This document shows positions 1 to 10,352 of a stretch of 64,000 nt of DNA, one piece after another. The notes beneath the pieces were generated by a model. That model was given only the letters and a program-made list of their open reading frames with translations. It searched no databases and was not told the origin of the DNA. Source of the DNA: Phytomonas francai (Eukaryota > Euglenozoa > Kinetoplastea > Trypanosomatida > Trypanosomatidae); the NCBI GenBank assembly GCA_001766655.1, contig MJCC01000005.1, positions 738,301 to 802,300 on the forward strand, in the 5' to 3' direction. Made by a program: the position numbers and the translations under genes. Each line of letters starts with the position of its first letter. Position 1 is the stretch's first letter.

Positions 1-96
1 AGTGCAGCATCAAGTTGCTAAAAGTGAATCTGCTCCTGTATATTTCACCAAAGTCTAGCGGCAGTAAATGAAGTGTATTTATTTACGTACGAAGCA

Positions 97-3000
97 TTAC
101 ACCACGTTCTGCACCTTTCCATGCCAGGGAGATTCAAACTGTACGCACTCCGGGGAGAGCCACCGAATCCGGCAGAACCGCACCATTAACAATTCCGTCG
201 CAACCAATTCCTCAACATCTGGTAAATCGAACTCGGCAAAGAGCTTAAACTTCCTTGAGGATCTCGAAAAAAGGTTCATCAACGATATACTTTGCGGCAG
301 TGTGCGCCAAACTTTCACACATTTCATAGTTTGCGATACGGTCACGAGCTCATAATCCGCCTTGCTGGTGCTGAACGCTAAGGAGAGAATTGGCTCGGGG
401 TGCGCATTGAAGAACGTCGCGAGGCCCTCGTTTTTGAGGCTATAAACCTTTACAATACCCTCCGACGTACCAACTGCGATGCGCTGCGAGTGTGCGTGGA
501 AAGAAACATTAGGTAAAAAGGTCGTCAGCGTACGAACAAGCTGAATCATGGCACCCATCGTGGCATCTTTTTCATCCACTACAAAGCTCTTAGCTATTAG
601 CTTGATGCTAAAGTCGAGTAGACAATCGCATACGTAAAAGGTTTTACAGGGAAACTGCACGACACAAAATGTAAAAATTTTAATTAAGGCCGCATTCCAA
701 CGTGGATGCTTGGCGGAAAACTCCACACAGTAATCTTCAATAAACTTCGAAGCATTGTGAAAGATGATGCGCGAGACGGCTTTCATACAAACGTGCCTAG
801 ACTCCTCACAAGCTCCTTTGATGGTGTATTCAATCAGTTGAAGTACCAAGTTGGATGTGTCCGGGGCCGCAGAAAAAATTGGAAACCCCTCTGAAAAGGC
901 TAAAAGAGCCATATAGGAGGCAAAAGAAATAGGCTCTGATTTTGAGGAACCAAACCATTCCTTAAGAAAATCTAACACTGGCGTTATCAGACGCTGTTGA
1001 AGCTCATAGACTGAGTTTGGTACGGCCTGAATCCCGCTTTCTACAAGAAGGGCACTAACAAAAGCATACATTTTGTTTCCAGAAAGAGGTATTTTGAATG
1101 CTCTTGTACTGTGTGTGCCCTGGTACATGAGCATGTTATCACTTAAAAGACTTTGAGATAAATTCAAAACGCGCTCTGGCGTTAAATCACGCACTAATAA
1201 CTGAAAGTCACGCCGTGCCGCAGCGGAAATAAACTGCAGATCGGTGTAGAAAGTAAAAAAAAAGTCGCATAAGAGCTTCCCTGGAAATGAATCTGACTCG
1301 TCGCTGCATTTAGAAAAGTTTTTGTGCAGGCGGATGCTCATCTCTGCTGCTTCGCAAGCTGTCTTCGCATCTTTGGCTGAATCAAGCAGTGCATACAATA
1401 AACGCATCGCACCAAGCATTGCGCAGGTGCCGCATGAACTTGATGGCTTCAGGGGAATACCTTCCAAGAGATCAGAAAGTCTACGATCGGCCAGAAACGG
1501 CGAAGCGTCACCCCCTGTAATACAACAATCTAAAAGTAGGGAAATGCCTGGAATAAAATTTCGTAACGGTTTCTCAACGCTTTGCAGTTCTACAATGAGC
1601 TTCTCGATATTGACGCAAATGCTAAAATACCTTCTTCCAAGGAAATGGAGAGCCTTGATTCGCATGGAGGACGTCCAGGTTTTAGCCATCAAATCACCCA
1701 TGTTTGCTTGAGAATCAAGCTTTTCCGATACCACAAATGTGCGCTCCAAGCTACAACTCTGTAGGTGCCATAAATTCCCTGACAGGCGTGAAAAGGCCAA
1801 AAGATATTCGCAGCTACGGTCCAAGTAGCACGAGGTCAGTGGGCGAGACGGGGATACAAATGTTTGCAATACCTCCCCTGTTTCAACGGAGTGAAAGCAA
1901 ATCGTCCCCATGCAGGATGATATGCTAGCAAACACAATTTCAGCATAATAGGCATAATAATCATGCAAGGTAGCGATTCGATCTATAGGCCCGCAATGGG
2001 ACGTTGGTACAACGGCAGAAAGCTTCCCTCCAGTAAACACTTTTACCGTTCCGTCATTGAAGCCTAGGATACAAATTGCTGTTTCGTCTTTAAGAAAATA
2101 CAAAATGCTAGTCACGTCATATGGATGTTCCTCAAATGCTAAGAGTTGTGGTTTCTCAACATTATAAACAGCTGAAAAGCACTCTCCACTCTTGAGAAGG
2201 TAGACAAACGCGTAATAATTCTTTATGAGCACCACTTCTAGTAGTAAAAGTAATGAAGACTCCTCCGCAAAGCCTACCACTCGAAGCGGCAAAAAAACAT
2301 CGTTAAATGAGCGCTGCACTTGTACTGATCGATCACATTCAGAAGGAGAGCACACTAAATCACAATGCGCAACACTGATAAATCCATTTGATTCTTGCAA
2401 AGGGGAGAAACAAAACCCAATGAACGGTAAAATTAGCCGGTAAGTGAAATATATTTCTTCAATCTTATCCCCAGCTGACTTTACATCATATACAACGCAA
2501 ATACCATCACTCCGAATTGCAGCAAAACAGGAGCTAGAATCACCTTTTTCGACATTGGAAATGGAGGAACAGGAGCGTCTTTTTTGCCAATGGCCAAACT
2601 CAAATGGCACATTTGCATCATTTGGTATCGTGGTGTTATTTTCATATTTGGCCTCATGTATGGTGCCAAAGTGAATAGAATCTGGCAGCAAAGTCGCCAG
2701 GATATGTACATTGTGTGTTCCTCCAACAAACGACTGTGGTCCCGGCGCCAAGAAATAGGTTGGGCTACGCGGTTGATGGACTAATGATATGTTTTCACGT
2801 GAAATAGTAGCACAATCAGCAAGTGGAAGTGAAATGAGGATGAGATCCTGAGAAGTGGTGTAATGGATAACTAAACTCAAAAGGGGTTCGTTGTGTTGCT
2901 TGAATATTGTAATTGACGATATATTGTCAGCTTCAATGTCGGCGTTATAGTTTAATTCATCTTCAAACTGTTCTTGTTGGTAGGTACATACAGCTATACT

Positions 3001-3525
3001 ATTTTGGGAGAGAATAGCACACAAATTGGATTCACTACAAAATCCCCAGTGATGCACTCCCTTATGCCCTGTATTCCGGTCTACAAAACAGCCCTTGAGC
3101 TGTTTAGGCTCCCGAAAGAGTACTATACCCAACGACCCATCTATCGTACCAATGAGTAAGGTGTCATGGAAAAATTCTACTTGATCGATAAGATGTTTAG
3201 AAGAGAGAACAATATACGTATCAGCTGACGGGGACGGTACTTTAGGAGAGGAGCATACTTCAAAATCAGCAATACCATGCGAAGTTGCAAGAGTGAAGGC
3301 GTGTTGAAACCCCGACCTTCGAAAGAAGAAGACTCCAATGATATTGAAGCAATCCTTTGCGACCTCGAAAAGAACAGCCTTTACATGATCGTGAACACAG
3401 ACAAACCCACTTCCATTTTCCTTGACAAAGTATTTATTGGAAGAAAATTCCACAGGATGGTCCAGGGTAAAAGTTTCGGGTTGATTTAGGCTGCTACAAC
3501 TGCTTAAAGCAAGTGAAATCTCCAT
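97..3525 (-). CDS. WD-repeat protein, WDR7/Rabconnectin-3 beta-like
   Basis: A 1,142-residue protein. WD-like repeats sit in the first ~550 residues (for example a segment reading GFNDGTVKVF), followed by a long helical middle. The last ~130 residues hold two more WD blades (RIAVGTSEGIVKVYSL, then ...MKCVKVWRT) and a final strand. This split layout, with a C-terminal RIAVG...I.VY blade pair, is that of WDR7/Rabconnectin-3 beta, which works with DMXL proteins in V-ATPase assembly in other eukaryotes. The assignment rests on pattern and architecture only. The reading frame is open to a TTG at 3549, but the first ATG is at 3525. A polypyrimidine tract with an AG at 3565-3566 places a trans-splice site just upstream, giving a ~39-nt 5' UTR. 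It is the last gene of the minus array in this window. It could instead be another large WD-repeat trafficking protein. Confidence 0.55.
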   Translation of the reverse strand: MEISLALSSCSSLNQPETFTLDHPVEFSSNKYFVKENGSGFVCVHDHVKAVLFEVAKDCFNIIGVFFFRRSGFQHAFTLATSHGIADFEVCSSPKVPSPSADTYIVLSSKHLIDQVEFFHDTLLIGTIDGSLGIVLFREPKQLKGCFVDRNTGHKGVHHWGFCSESNLCAILSQNSIAVCTYQQEQFEDELNYNADIEADNISSITIFKQHNEPLLSLVIHYTTSQDLILISLPLADCATISRENISLVHQPRSPTYFLAPGPQSFVGGTHNVHILATLLPDSIHFGTIHEAKYENNTTIPNDANVPFEFGHWQKRRSCSSISNVEKGDSSSCFAAIRSDGICVVYDVKSAGDKIEEIYFTYRLILPFIGFCFSPLQESNGFISVAHCDLVCSPSECDRSVQVQRSFNDVFLPLRVVGFAEESSLLLLLEVVLIKNYYAFVYLLKSGECFSAVYNVEKPQLLAFEEHPYDVTSILYFLKDETAICILGFNDGTVKVFTGGKLSAVVPTSHCGPIDRIATLHDYYAYYAEIVFASISSCMGTICFHSVETGEVLQTFVSPSRPLTSCYLDRSCEYLLAFSRLSGNLWHLQSCSLERTFVVSEKLDSQANMGDLMAKTWTSSMRIKALHFLGRRYFSICVNIEKLIVELQSVEKPLRNFIPGISLLLDCCITGGDASPFLADRRLSDLLEGIPLKPSSSCGTCAMLGAMRLLYALLDSAKDAKTACEAAEMSIRLHKNFSKCSDESDSFPGKLLCDFFFTFYTDLQFISAAARRDFQLLVRDLTPERVLNLSQSLLSDNMLMYQGTHSTRAFKIPLSGNKMYAFVSALLVESGIQAVPNSVYELQQRLITPVLDFLKEWFGSSKSEPISFASYMALLAFSEGFPIFSAAPDTSNLVLQLIEYTIKGACEESRHVCMKAVSRIIFHNASKFIEDYCVEFSAKHPRWNAALIKIFTFCVVQFPCKTFYVCDCLLDFSIKLIAKSFVVDEKDATMGAMIQLVRTLTTFLPNVSFHAHSQRIAVGTSEGIVKVYSLKNEGLATFFNAHPEPILSLAFSTSKADYELVTVSQTMKCVKVWRTLPQSISLMNLFSRSSRKFKLFAEFDLPDVEELVATELLMVRFCRIRWLSPECVQFESPWHGKVQNVV

Positions 3526-4745
3526 ACTAATCGGGCTTCCTTTCTTCAAACGGCCCTTAACTATCTAAAAGAGAGAAGAATTTTCATGCCAAGCAACAAC
3601 CCAAGGATCTAAAAAATCGCAATTTGTATCTGCAAAAAAAAAAAAAAAATAGAATATCCAAGAAAGGTGGGAAAGAGGAAAAAACTGTAATTACTTGTTC
3701 AATATCATTTAATTGTCCTCAACTTCCCCTCTCAAAAAAGAGAAGTATAAATGTGAAAGTAAATATAACCCTCTTTGTCGTTAATTTAGACGCATCACAG
3801 TTACAGAAAGGCTTCCGCTTGTAGTCTTAAAAAATATACGGTTCTTTTGGTTAGATTTCAATGTTAGCTAAATACTCTCGTGTATGTATTATTTTAAGTT
3901 TTAAATGAGGCTTGGAATGACCTTACCACATCACTTGGCTTGTAATAAAACACGAAGCTTTAATTTTTGCCAACCCAACCCAGAAACCCATAATGTACGA
4001 ATTTGGGAATTGTGAAGGTTCACATTTTCATGGTTAAAAAAATACTGTGTAGAGTTCACAAGAGTGTAAGAAAGGCACTAACAAAGAAAATGTATACCAA
4101 AGGCTATTTCTTTTATAACAATCAATAATTTTCATACTTCACATAGCTTCAAGGCATGTCAATTTTTTTTTTAAATTCTAATGAGATCGTAGATGATTTA
4201 GCACAATATTGCAGAAAGTACAAACATAAAACATTAACCTGATGAGTTACAGCGTCTTTTTGGTGTCTGGTTTTGCACTTCGGGGTGAAGAAGGAATCTG
4301 AGTATTAGTAAACATTTTTTACAAATTAAATTATAAGCAATAGCGGTGGCAATGAGAACATAACTGAAATATCAACTTCGAGGCTTGGAATCAACCTCTC
4401 CACCATAGAAACTCTTCGGCACTTTGTGTTGCAGTCTGAGTTTGTAGCAGGTCTGTGCTTGCTGATGATCAGTATAGAAAAGATGTCATCTGAAAAGCAA
4501 TACCAACATATGCATAAATCCAAGAAATAGCTCAATTGAAACTAAATAATTAGGCATAAGTCATGCATACATTAGAAAATGTAAAACTTCGACCACAAGG
4601 GAAGAATAAAACTTCCCCATGCACTGAATAACAAAGCTTATTGCATCATTAAAAAAAATTAACAACTATTTTTAACTTAATCAAATTTAGTTTTCTACGC
4701 ACCTTATAGATATAACTATTATTGCTTATATTTGAAAGTACAATG
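3526..4745. other. Spacer, 1.2 kb, AT-rich
   Basis: No convincing gene. It holds an A-run of 16 at 3634-3649 and general AT-rich sequence. A patch at about 4,380-4,510 is less AT-rich and contains a 69-codon minus-strand frame of no recognisable family. Plus-strand C-box-like (TGATGA near 4,240) and D-box-like (CTGA near 4,299) motifs are about 60 bases apart, but they lie on the strand opposite to transcription. Confidence 0.6.
3565..3582 (-). promoter_or_regulatory. Putative spliced-leader acceptor of the WDR7-like gene
   Basis: Read on the minus strand, a pyrimidine run (ATTCTTCTCTCTTTT) ends in AG at 3566-3565, 40 bases before the ATG at 3525. This is the usual kinetoplastid arrangement of polypyrimidine tract plus first AG. 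It supports the ATG at 3525 as the start. Confidence 0.5.
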
Positions 4746-5636
4746 TTATATCTTATGAGATCCCACACAACATCCTGGAATTTTAACAAACTCCTCAAAT
4801 TCAGCGCACTTCTTATGAGCGCAACACTTCCAATATTTGTACGTGTCCCAGAAGACTGGACCTTGGATATGAAAACGGCACGATGAATCAGAATTTTCAT
4901 CCACATTGAATATCTTTCCACATCCAAAGTTGCGGCATTTAGCTTGCCCATTCACCACCTCTTGCGGTTTGTTCTGATCATGGAGTGCGCCTTCAAACTC
5001 TCGAGGCCCAGTGGTTCTCCTTTCCATATGCATATCTTTTTGTGCATGGAATACTTTCTGTTGAGCTTGCGTCAATGGCTGATTACTAATTTCTTCCTTT
5101 GGAAATTCGAATGGCTTGTTACTAGTACAATGTCTCCCAATTTGGCAAGTTTTTATGCGTTGAAATGACTCCCAATCGTATGCTTTTTTATCGCTACAGC
5201 AACTCCAGTACTTTTCCAAGTCATGAAAAACAGGACCCTTGAGATGATAGTGACAAGCTGCGTCAGAGTTGTCCTCCTCTTTAAAATATTTACCGCACCC
5301 ATAATTTGTACAAAGCTGCTCATCTTTATGATCACATTCAATGCTTTCAACTTTCTTGTGAAGAATATAAACATCGTTGTACTCATGTATATATCTCCTA
5401 ATACTTTCTCCATTGTTTATCAGAATAGCACCGCATTTTGCCTGCAACTTTGAGGCGTCTAGTTGTTCCTGAGGATTCCTCAAGGTGTATTGTTTGACAA
5501 AAAGGTTCAGTAACTTCTCACATGCAGCGTCCAGCCAAGAATCAGGAATATCAACCTTAAACTTACATTGATCCTTCAAGTTACACACCTCATTCCCAGA
5601 CGTGTCCTTTCCTTCGTAAACAAGATAAACCTTCAT
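4746..5636 (-). CDS. CHORD-domain protein, RAR1/CHP-1 type co-chaperone
   Basis: A 296-residue protein with two cysteine- and histidine-rich (CHORD) domains. CHORD1 spans about residues 109-169 (CTNYGCGKYF...CHYHLKGPVFHD...WSCC...C..GRH). CHORD2 spans 234-294 (CRNFGCGKIF...CRFHIQGPVFWD...WKCC...GSH). All zinc-ligand positions appear intact in both. CHORD proteins bind HSP90 and, in plants and animals, act with SGT1. No C-terminal CS domain is present, so the protein resembles the plant RAR1 layout rather than animal CHORDC1. Residues 1-95 form a separate, possibly ubiquitin-like, N-terminal domain (KCGAILINNGESI...YNDVYI). It starts with an ATG at 5636. The domain call is firm; the co-chaperone role is inferred from the family. 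Confidence 0.88.
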   Translation of the reverse strand: MKVYLVYEGKDTSGNEVCNLKDQCKFKVDIPDSWLDAACEKLLNLFVKQYTLRNPQEQLDASKLQAKCGAILINNGESIRRYIHEYNDVYILHKKVESIECDHKDEQLCTNYGCGKYFKEEDNSDAACHYHLKGPVFHDLEKYWSCCSDKKAYDWESFQRIKTCQIGRHCTSNKPFEFPKEEISNQPLTQAQQKVFHAQKDMHMERRTTGPREFEGALHDQNKPQEVVNGQAKCRNFGCGKIFNVDENSDSSCRFHIQGPVFWDTYKYWKCCAHKKCAEFEEFVKIPGCCVGSHKI

Positions 5637-8600
5637 CCAAGCTTTATGTTAAAGGAAAAAGTTTAAAGGGAGAAGCCCCCTAGGAAAAAATGGGAGAGGG
5701 AGTGGGGGGAGGAGAGGGCGACTCTAGGCAAAGAAGCAAATCAAAACAATATTTAGTAATATGTTTCTAAATCGTATGCATGGAGCCTTTTCAGTGACAA
5801 GTTTATCTCCTTTCTAAACCCCCTGTGGAAAAGCAGGGGGTGGGGAGTTGTTAAAGCAACAGGGCCCTCCGGCAACACACCCGAGCATTCAGAAAAAAAT
5901 TCAGAGCATCGCAGGACCTCGCGTGGGCCGGGCGACGTTCCCAAAGCCCCGATTCGAGACCATTAAAAGTAAATAAAACGAAGGCGCGTCCTTTCGACCT
6001 ATAGAAAGACCATTAAACCTATTAGAATTCCACCCCCGGGGGTTGCGAGAGGGCGACCGCGCATGCCACGACCAACGAAAAGGAAAATAGGGGGACGCCC
6101 CGGCCAGACCAAGCCATCTTTAATTTAATTCAAAATCCCCCGCCCAACCCCACCCCGCGCACGCAAACAACACACACAAATGAAACGGCATCATAACCAC
6201 CAAGAAACGCACATTTAAATATAAGTATTGGGCGGGAATTTGGCAAAAATGGGAATTTTCACCCTCAGGCACCGGCCAGGAAACCAGAAAACCGAGTCTA
6301 ATATCCCATTAGACTTTTCGAATTGGGGTTATGGGGCTTCACCCCGCCAAAGGGCCGTCTAGGGGGGGGGGGCCACCCGCGGCTTGGCGTTTGGAGGGGC
6401 TGCCCCGCGCAGGCAAAAACCCAGGGCACCCCTCGAGGTCGAAAGGGCACGAAAATATAAGGGCCACGCCCCACAGCGCACAAATCGCCAGAACGATGCC
6501 AAGGTTTTTTTTTACTGCTTTGAGGGCGGGGCTTTCGACACGCACATCGGCAGGGGGGTTTTTTTTTTTTTGGGGGGGGGGGGGTTATATAGCCGGCATG
6601 CGTGGGGGCCGGCGAAACCATGCTTCCAGGCGCTGGCATCGAGATTTGAAAAGGCCCCTCGCACCCCCTGGGGCAAGAAATCCTTGATTTAGAAAACAAA
6701 GCGGTTTGCATTCTGGGGAGGCGGGGGGCACCTCGCCTTGGTGGGTTGACCAAAAAGAATGCGCGCGCGGGGCCCTGGCGGTTCATAGGGCCGGGAAGCG
6801 CCTAGGGGGATGTTGGGGCATGATTCCCGCACGCCCTGGCGCGGAGAATCGCCGAGGTTATTCCAGCGCAACAAACCCAAACACCATGTATTGCTCTTTC
6901 CGCTTTAAAGCACCCCAACTGCCAAGCCGACAGCTGGATTCATTTTCTTCCAGGTTCTATTCATTAATACAAATGCAATTATTTCCGAACATTTTTTCGT
7001 CTTTTCACTTAAATGAACTTCAAAGGATGAGGCCTTCCCCGCGGGCCCTGAAATTTTTACTTTTTTTCCTGACTCCCCAAACCCGGGGGATTTTCTTAGC
7101 ACACGGGGCCATTGCCGCTAATGTTTCTATAGGCCCCTCCCCGTCTCGCATAAGCAACGGGGGCTTTTGAATTACGCTTTTATTATTTCTGTTAACTCCA
7201 CCGCTTGCGACAGGCCAAGCGGCGATATTACTGTATTCAATTTCTCTTTTACTTTTTATCGGGGAAAAATTTGTGTTTGTTGGGGGGTGCCCTGTTTAAT
7301 AGAGATTTAAGGCGCACCCAATAACGAACCAAGTCCCATAAAACGTATTGCGGGTAACACCCAGATGAAATACACAAGTTTCCTCGAAATGCTTTGCGTC
7401 CCTCTCAAAAAAACGGCCAAAATAGCATTTAGCATAATATAGATCTGGTCAAATCGCAAGCTTTCCAACATTCCCGTTCATTATATGGTGGGAAAACTTC
7501 GGAGCCCCATTCCCAGTTCGGCTCCCCATAGCTTGTTTAGCGAAAGGCATATCGGGGAAACAAGTGCACAACGCCCACGGGTTCTTAAACCCGTAGTTGA
7601 AATTATGCGTGTGACTGCCCGCGCCGTGGCATCGCATGCTCGAGGCATGGGGGGCATAGGCGCAAGGCTCGCCAAGAATAACGCAAAGCGAGCGCGCAAA
7701 AGAACCCGAGCAACACAGGCATCTAGGCCAATTACCCCGATGGCAACTGACACAGCAGGGGTTTTCTATCTAATTTGTAGTAGAATGTCCATAAAGAGCA
7801 CACAACAGCGTCAAATAGTAGCTCGGATAATCTTCTCCAATGCAAAAAAAAAAGCTTCATATAGAAGGGATGCGGTTACCTCGCATACTGCGTTTCAAGC
7901 GCAAAGAACAATATTGTGTTAAACAAGAATATTCTCTCACATTTTCCCATTGCCCAATACAAATCCCCAACAACATATTTGCTATTACACCATAAAAACA
8001 TATGTTTATTGCATTGTGAATGCTAGAATTTTCAGTATAATCACCCAACCGCGAGTGATGGAAAAATGTTACAATTTACGCACCCCACACTCAGCGTTTA
8101 CACAACTTTCCCGGCGTCAAGCCTGGTTTTCACAGCGGCTGAGGCAAAACCATTGATGCGCCACACGCTGGTAACGACATCGCCGCAAATGCACAAAATT
8201 CTAAGCTCAACAAATCAAAAGAAGCATGTTTAATGGACAGAGGTATTCGTTTTGGATCGAGACATCAAGTCCTGGAGCCTGTGGGGCGGCCAGACCAAAC
8301 TAGGTGGAAAATCTTTAGGGAGTTCTCATAATACTGAATCACACAAAAAAGCTCAGACAGAATTTATCAAACAACTATGCCCAATAATATTGGGCGTTAG
8401 CAAACCCACTTGTGACGACATCATGGTCTTTGACAGGGTTTGGTAAAATGGTGGGCAATTTGATCATAATCAGAGCTTCATGCTTGGAATGTGAAGATAG
8501 AAAACAAAAGGCAGTATGGGGCGGGAAAAAAAGTAAAAAACTACCCAAAATAGGGTGCATAATGAATTCTGTTTGGATGGGGGTATGGAAATGTTGTTTT

Positions 8601-8934
8601 GCATAGTAATAGGGTTAATGGAAAATTTTTAAAGGTAAATTTGCTATATAGCTTTTTTTCCCAAAAATACTTTTCGAAAAACATATAAATGAACGTGAAT
8701 TATCTCCGTAATTTTTTTTCCTTTCTTGAAATATTGACTACCAGCTTTTGGCCGAATCACAGCAATTATGCTTTTTTTTTCTCAGTAGCTTAAAAGTAAA
8801 AAATTTAACCCTTTTTGATTAATATATTTCCTTTATGTAAAATATATTTGTATGTCATCCTCTGTAAAGTAGAAATAGAGATGACATAATTTCCGAACGA
8901 AAACAATAGTACATTTATATAGGAATCGTAAAAA
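5637..8934. other. 3.3-kb non-coding island of anomalous composition
   Basis: The longest gene-free stretch in the window. From about 5,940 to 7,200 it is GC-rich and full of homopolymers: 11 G at 6362-6372, and 13 T at 6559-6571 directly followed by 13 G at 6572-6584. The flanking spacers are AT-rich. Open frames up to 162 codons exist on both strands, but they overlap each other, are rich in P, G and R, and show no family resemblance. From about 7,450 to 7,900 another moderately GC-rich stretch follows, and AT-rich sequence returns after 8,600. I see no tRNA, rRNA or transposase. It may be a centromere-like element, foreign DNA or an assembly consensus problem. Confidence 0.6.
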
Positions 8935-10020
8935 TTATGGTTTGATCGCCACCTTGAGTACACCATCACGTTGGTTTCCAAAGAGGTCATATGCCTTTTC
9001 AATATCATCCAATTTAAAGGTGTGCGTCACCATCGGCCTCATATCGACGCGCCCGGATTGAATCACACTGATTAAGCGACGCATGCGCTCTTTTCCGCCA
9101 GGGCAGAGCGTTGTAACGATTTTGAAGTCACCGAGACCTGCCGCAAACGCGTCATTTGGTAGCTTCAAATCCTCGCTATACACACCGAGGGAGCTCAGCA
9201 CACCACCTGGTTTTAGGCAACGTAGGCACGCCTCAAATGTACTTTGGAGACCCAATGCCTCGACTGCCACGTCAACGCCCCGACCCTCAGTCAATCGCAT
9301 CACCTCCTCAATTGGATTGCACTTTGTGAAGTCCAATGCGTGATCGGCGCCGAGCTTCTTTGCGAGTGCAAGGCGTTCAGGGAATCGGTCAACAACGATA
9401 ATATTTGTTGCCCCCATCATTTTAGCACCTGCGGTCGCCCCTAGGCCAATAGGTCCCTGCGCGTAAATGACAACACTGTCGCCAACCTTCACACCACCTG
9501 ACTCTGGGCCCGAGAACCCAGTAGACATGATATCGGGACACATAAGAACCTGTTCGTCGGTGATACCATCTGGAATAGGGTACATATTCGCCATTGCATC
9601 AGGAATAATAAGATACTCAGCCTGGGAGCCGTCAATTGTGTTGCCGAACTTCCACCCACCCATCAGTTTAGACCCACATTGAGAGCGAATCCCCTGCAAA
9701 CAAGTGAAGCAAGTAGAGCACGGGGTAATGGCACCAACCACGATGCGCTGGCCCTTCTTGAAGCCTGTCACACCCTCACCGAGGCTCTCGATCACACCAA
9801 TCGGCTCATGACCAATGGTTAAACCCTCTGCCACGGGATACTCTCCCTTCAAGATATGAATGTCAGTGCCGCAGATAGTGGTGGTGGTAATTTTGATCAG
9901 GGCTTCGGAATGCTTGGGAACAGGTACAGGCTTTTCGTCCAGGACAATGCGATTTTTCCCCTTGAATACCGCGGCCTTCATGGTCTTTGGCACGCATTTA
10001 ATAGTGCAACGGCGAAGCAT
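8935..10020 (-). CDS. Zinc-dependent isopropanol/secondary alcohol dehydrogenase, mitochondrial
   Basis: A 361-residue medium-chain alcohol dehydrogenase that oxidises secondary or primary alcohols, or reduces the ketone or aldehyde. Visible features are the catalytic zinc ligands C50 (ICGTD) and H71-E72 (GHEP), and a structural-zinc-like cluster C101/C104/C107/C115. A WKFGN block typical of the bacterial isopropanol dehydrogenase branch is present, with a Rossmann motif (GPIGLGA). An Asp ends the second strand (VVDRF), which in this fold favours NAD over NADP. The frame is open to a TTG at 10104, but that lies upstream of the AG at 10097-10098 that follows a long polypyrimidine tract. The start chosen is the ATG at 10020, giving MLRRCTIKCV, a typical trypanosomatid mitochondrial presequence. 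Phytomonas has a laterally acquired enzyme of this type. Confidence 0.85.
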   Translation of the reverse strand: MLRRCTIKCVPKTMKAAVFKGKNRIVLDEKPVPVPKHSEALIKITTTTICGTDIHILKGEYPVAEGLTIGHEPIGVIESLGEGVTGFKKGQRIVVGAITPCSTCFTCLQGIRSQCGSKLMGGWKFGNTIDGSQAEYLIIPDAMANMYPIPDGITDEQVLMCPDIMSTGFSGPESGGVKVGDSVVIYAQGPIGLGATAGAKMMGATNIIVVDRFPERLALAKKLGADHALDFTKCNPIEEVMRLTEGRGVDVAVEALGLQSTFEACLRCLKPGGVLSSLGVYSEDLKLPNDAFAAGLGDFKIVTTLCPGGKERMRRLISVIQSGRVDMRPMVTHTFKLDDIEKAYDLFGNQRDGVLKVAIKP

Positions 10021-10096
10021 TTTTGTCTGTATATAATTTTTTTTAGTGATAGCTTTTTTGAGATAGATTTGCTTAGTATAACTTTGATGGCGTAGA

Positions 10097-10196
10097 CTTG
10101 ACAAAAGGTGAAGAAAAAAGAGGCAGTAATTTCAATGAGTGGGTAGGGGGAAGTCGGTAGAGAAGATGCAAAGAGAAGAATCCACCTAGCACAGTC
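10097..10196 (-). promoter_or_regulatory. Polypyrimidine tract and putative spliced-leader acceptor of the alcohol dehydrogenase gene
   Basis: On the minus strand, about 85 bases (10196 down to 10107) are strongly pyrimidine-rich, ending in CTCTTTTTTCTTCACC. The first clear AG is at 10098-10097. This gives a ~76-nt 5' UTR to the ATG at 10020 and excludes upstream non-ATG starts. Confidence 0.5.
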
Positions 10197-10352
10197 GGGA
10201 AAGACGTAGCATTGACGTATGAACATTCGATAGTGCAAAGTGGAAAAAGGGAACCATTCGTAAATTTCACTGCTTGAGCATGCTTCGCTTTATTTTATCG
10301 TCTCAAATAGAGCTAGCAATTTAAAGCCCTGTATGCATCCTATATCATTCTC

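Noticed and set aside
5940..6700. Kinetoplast minicircle or maxicircle fragment
   Set aside because: G-rich blocks superficially recall minicircle conserved blocks, but I could not find the GGGGTTGGTGTA-type universal sequence, and kinetoplast DNA is normally AT-rich.
6298..7922. Open frames of up to 162 codons in the GC-rich island
   Set aside because: They overlap on both strands, have biased composition and match no family; they look non-coding.
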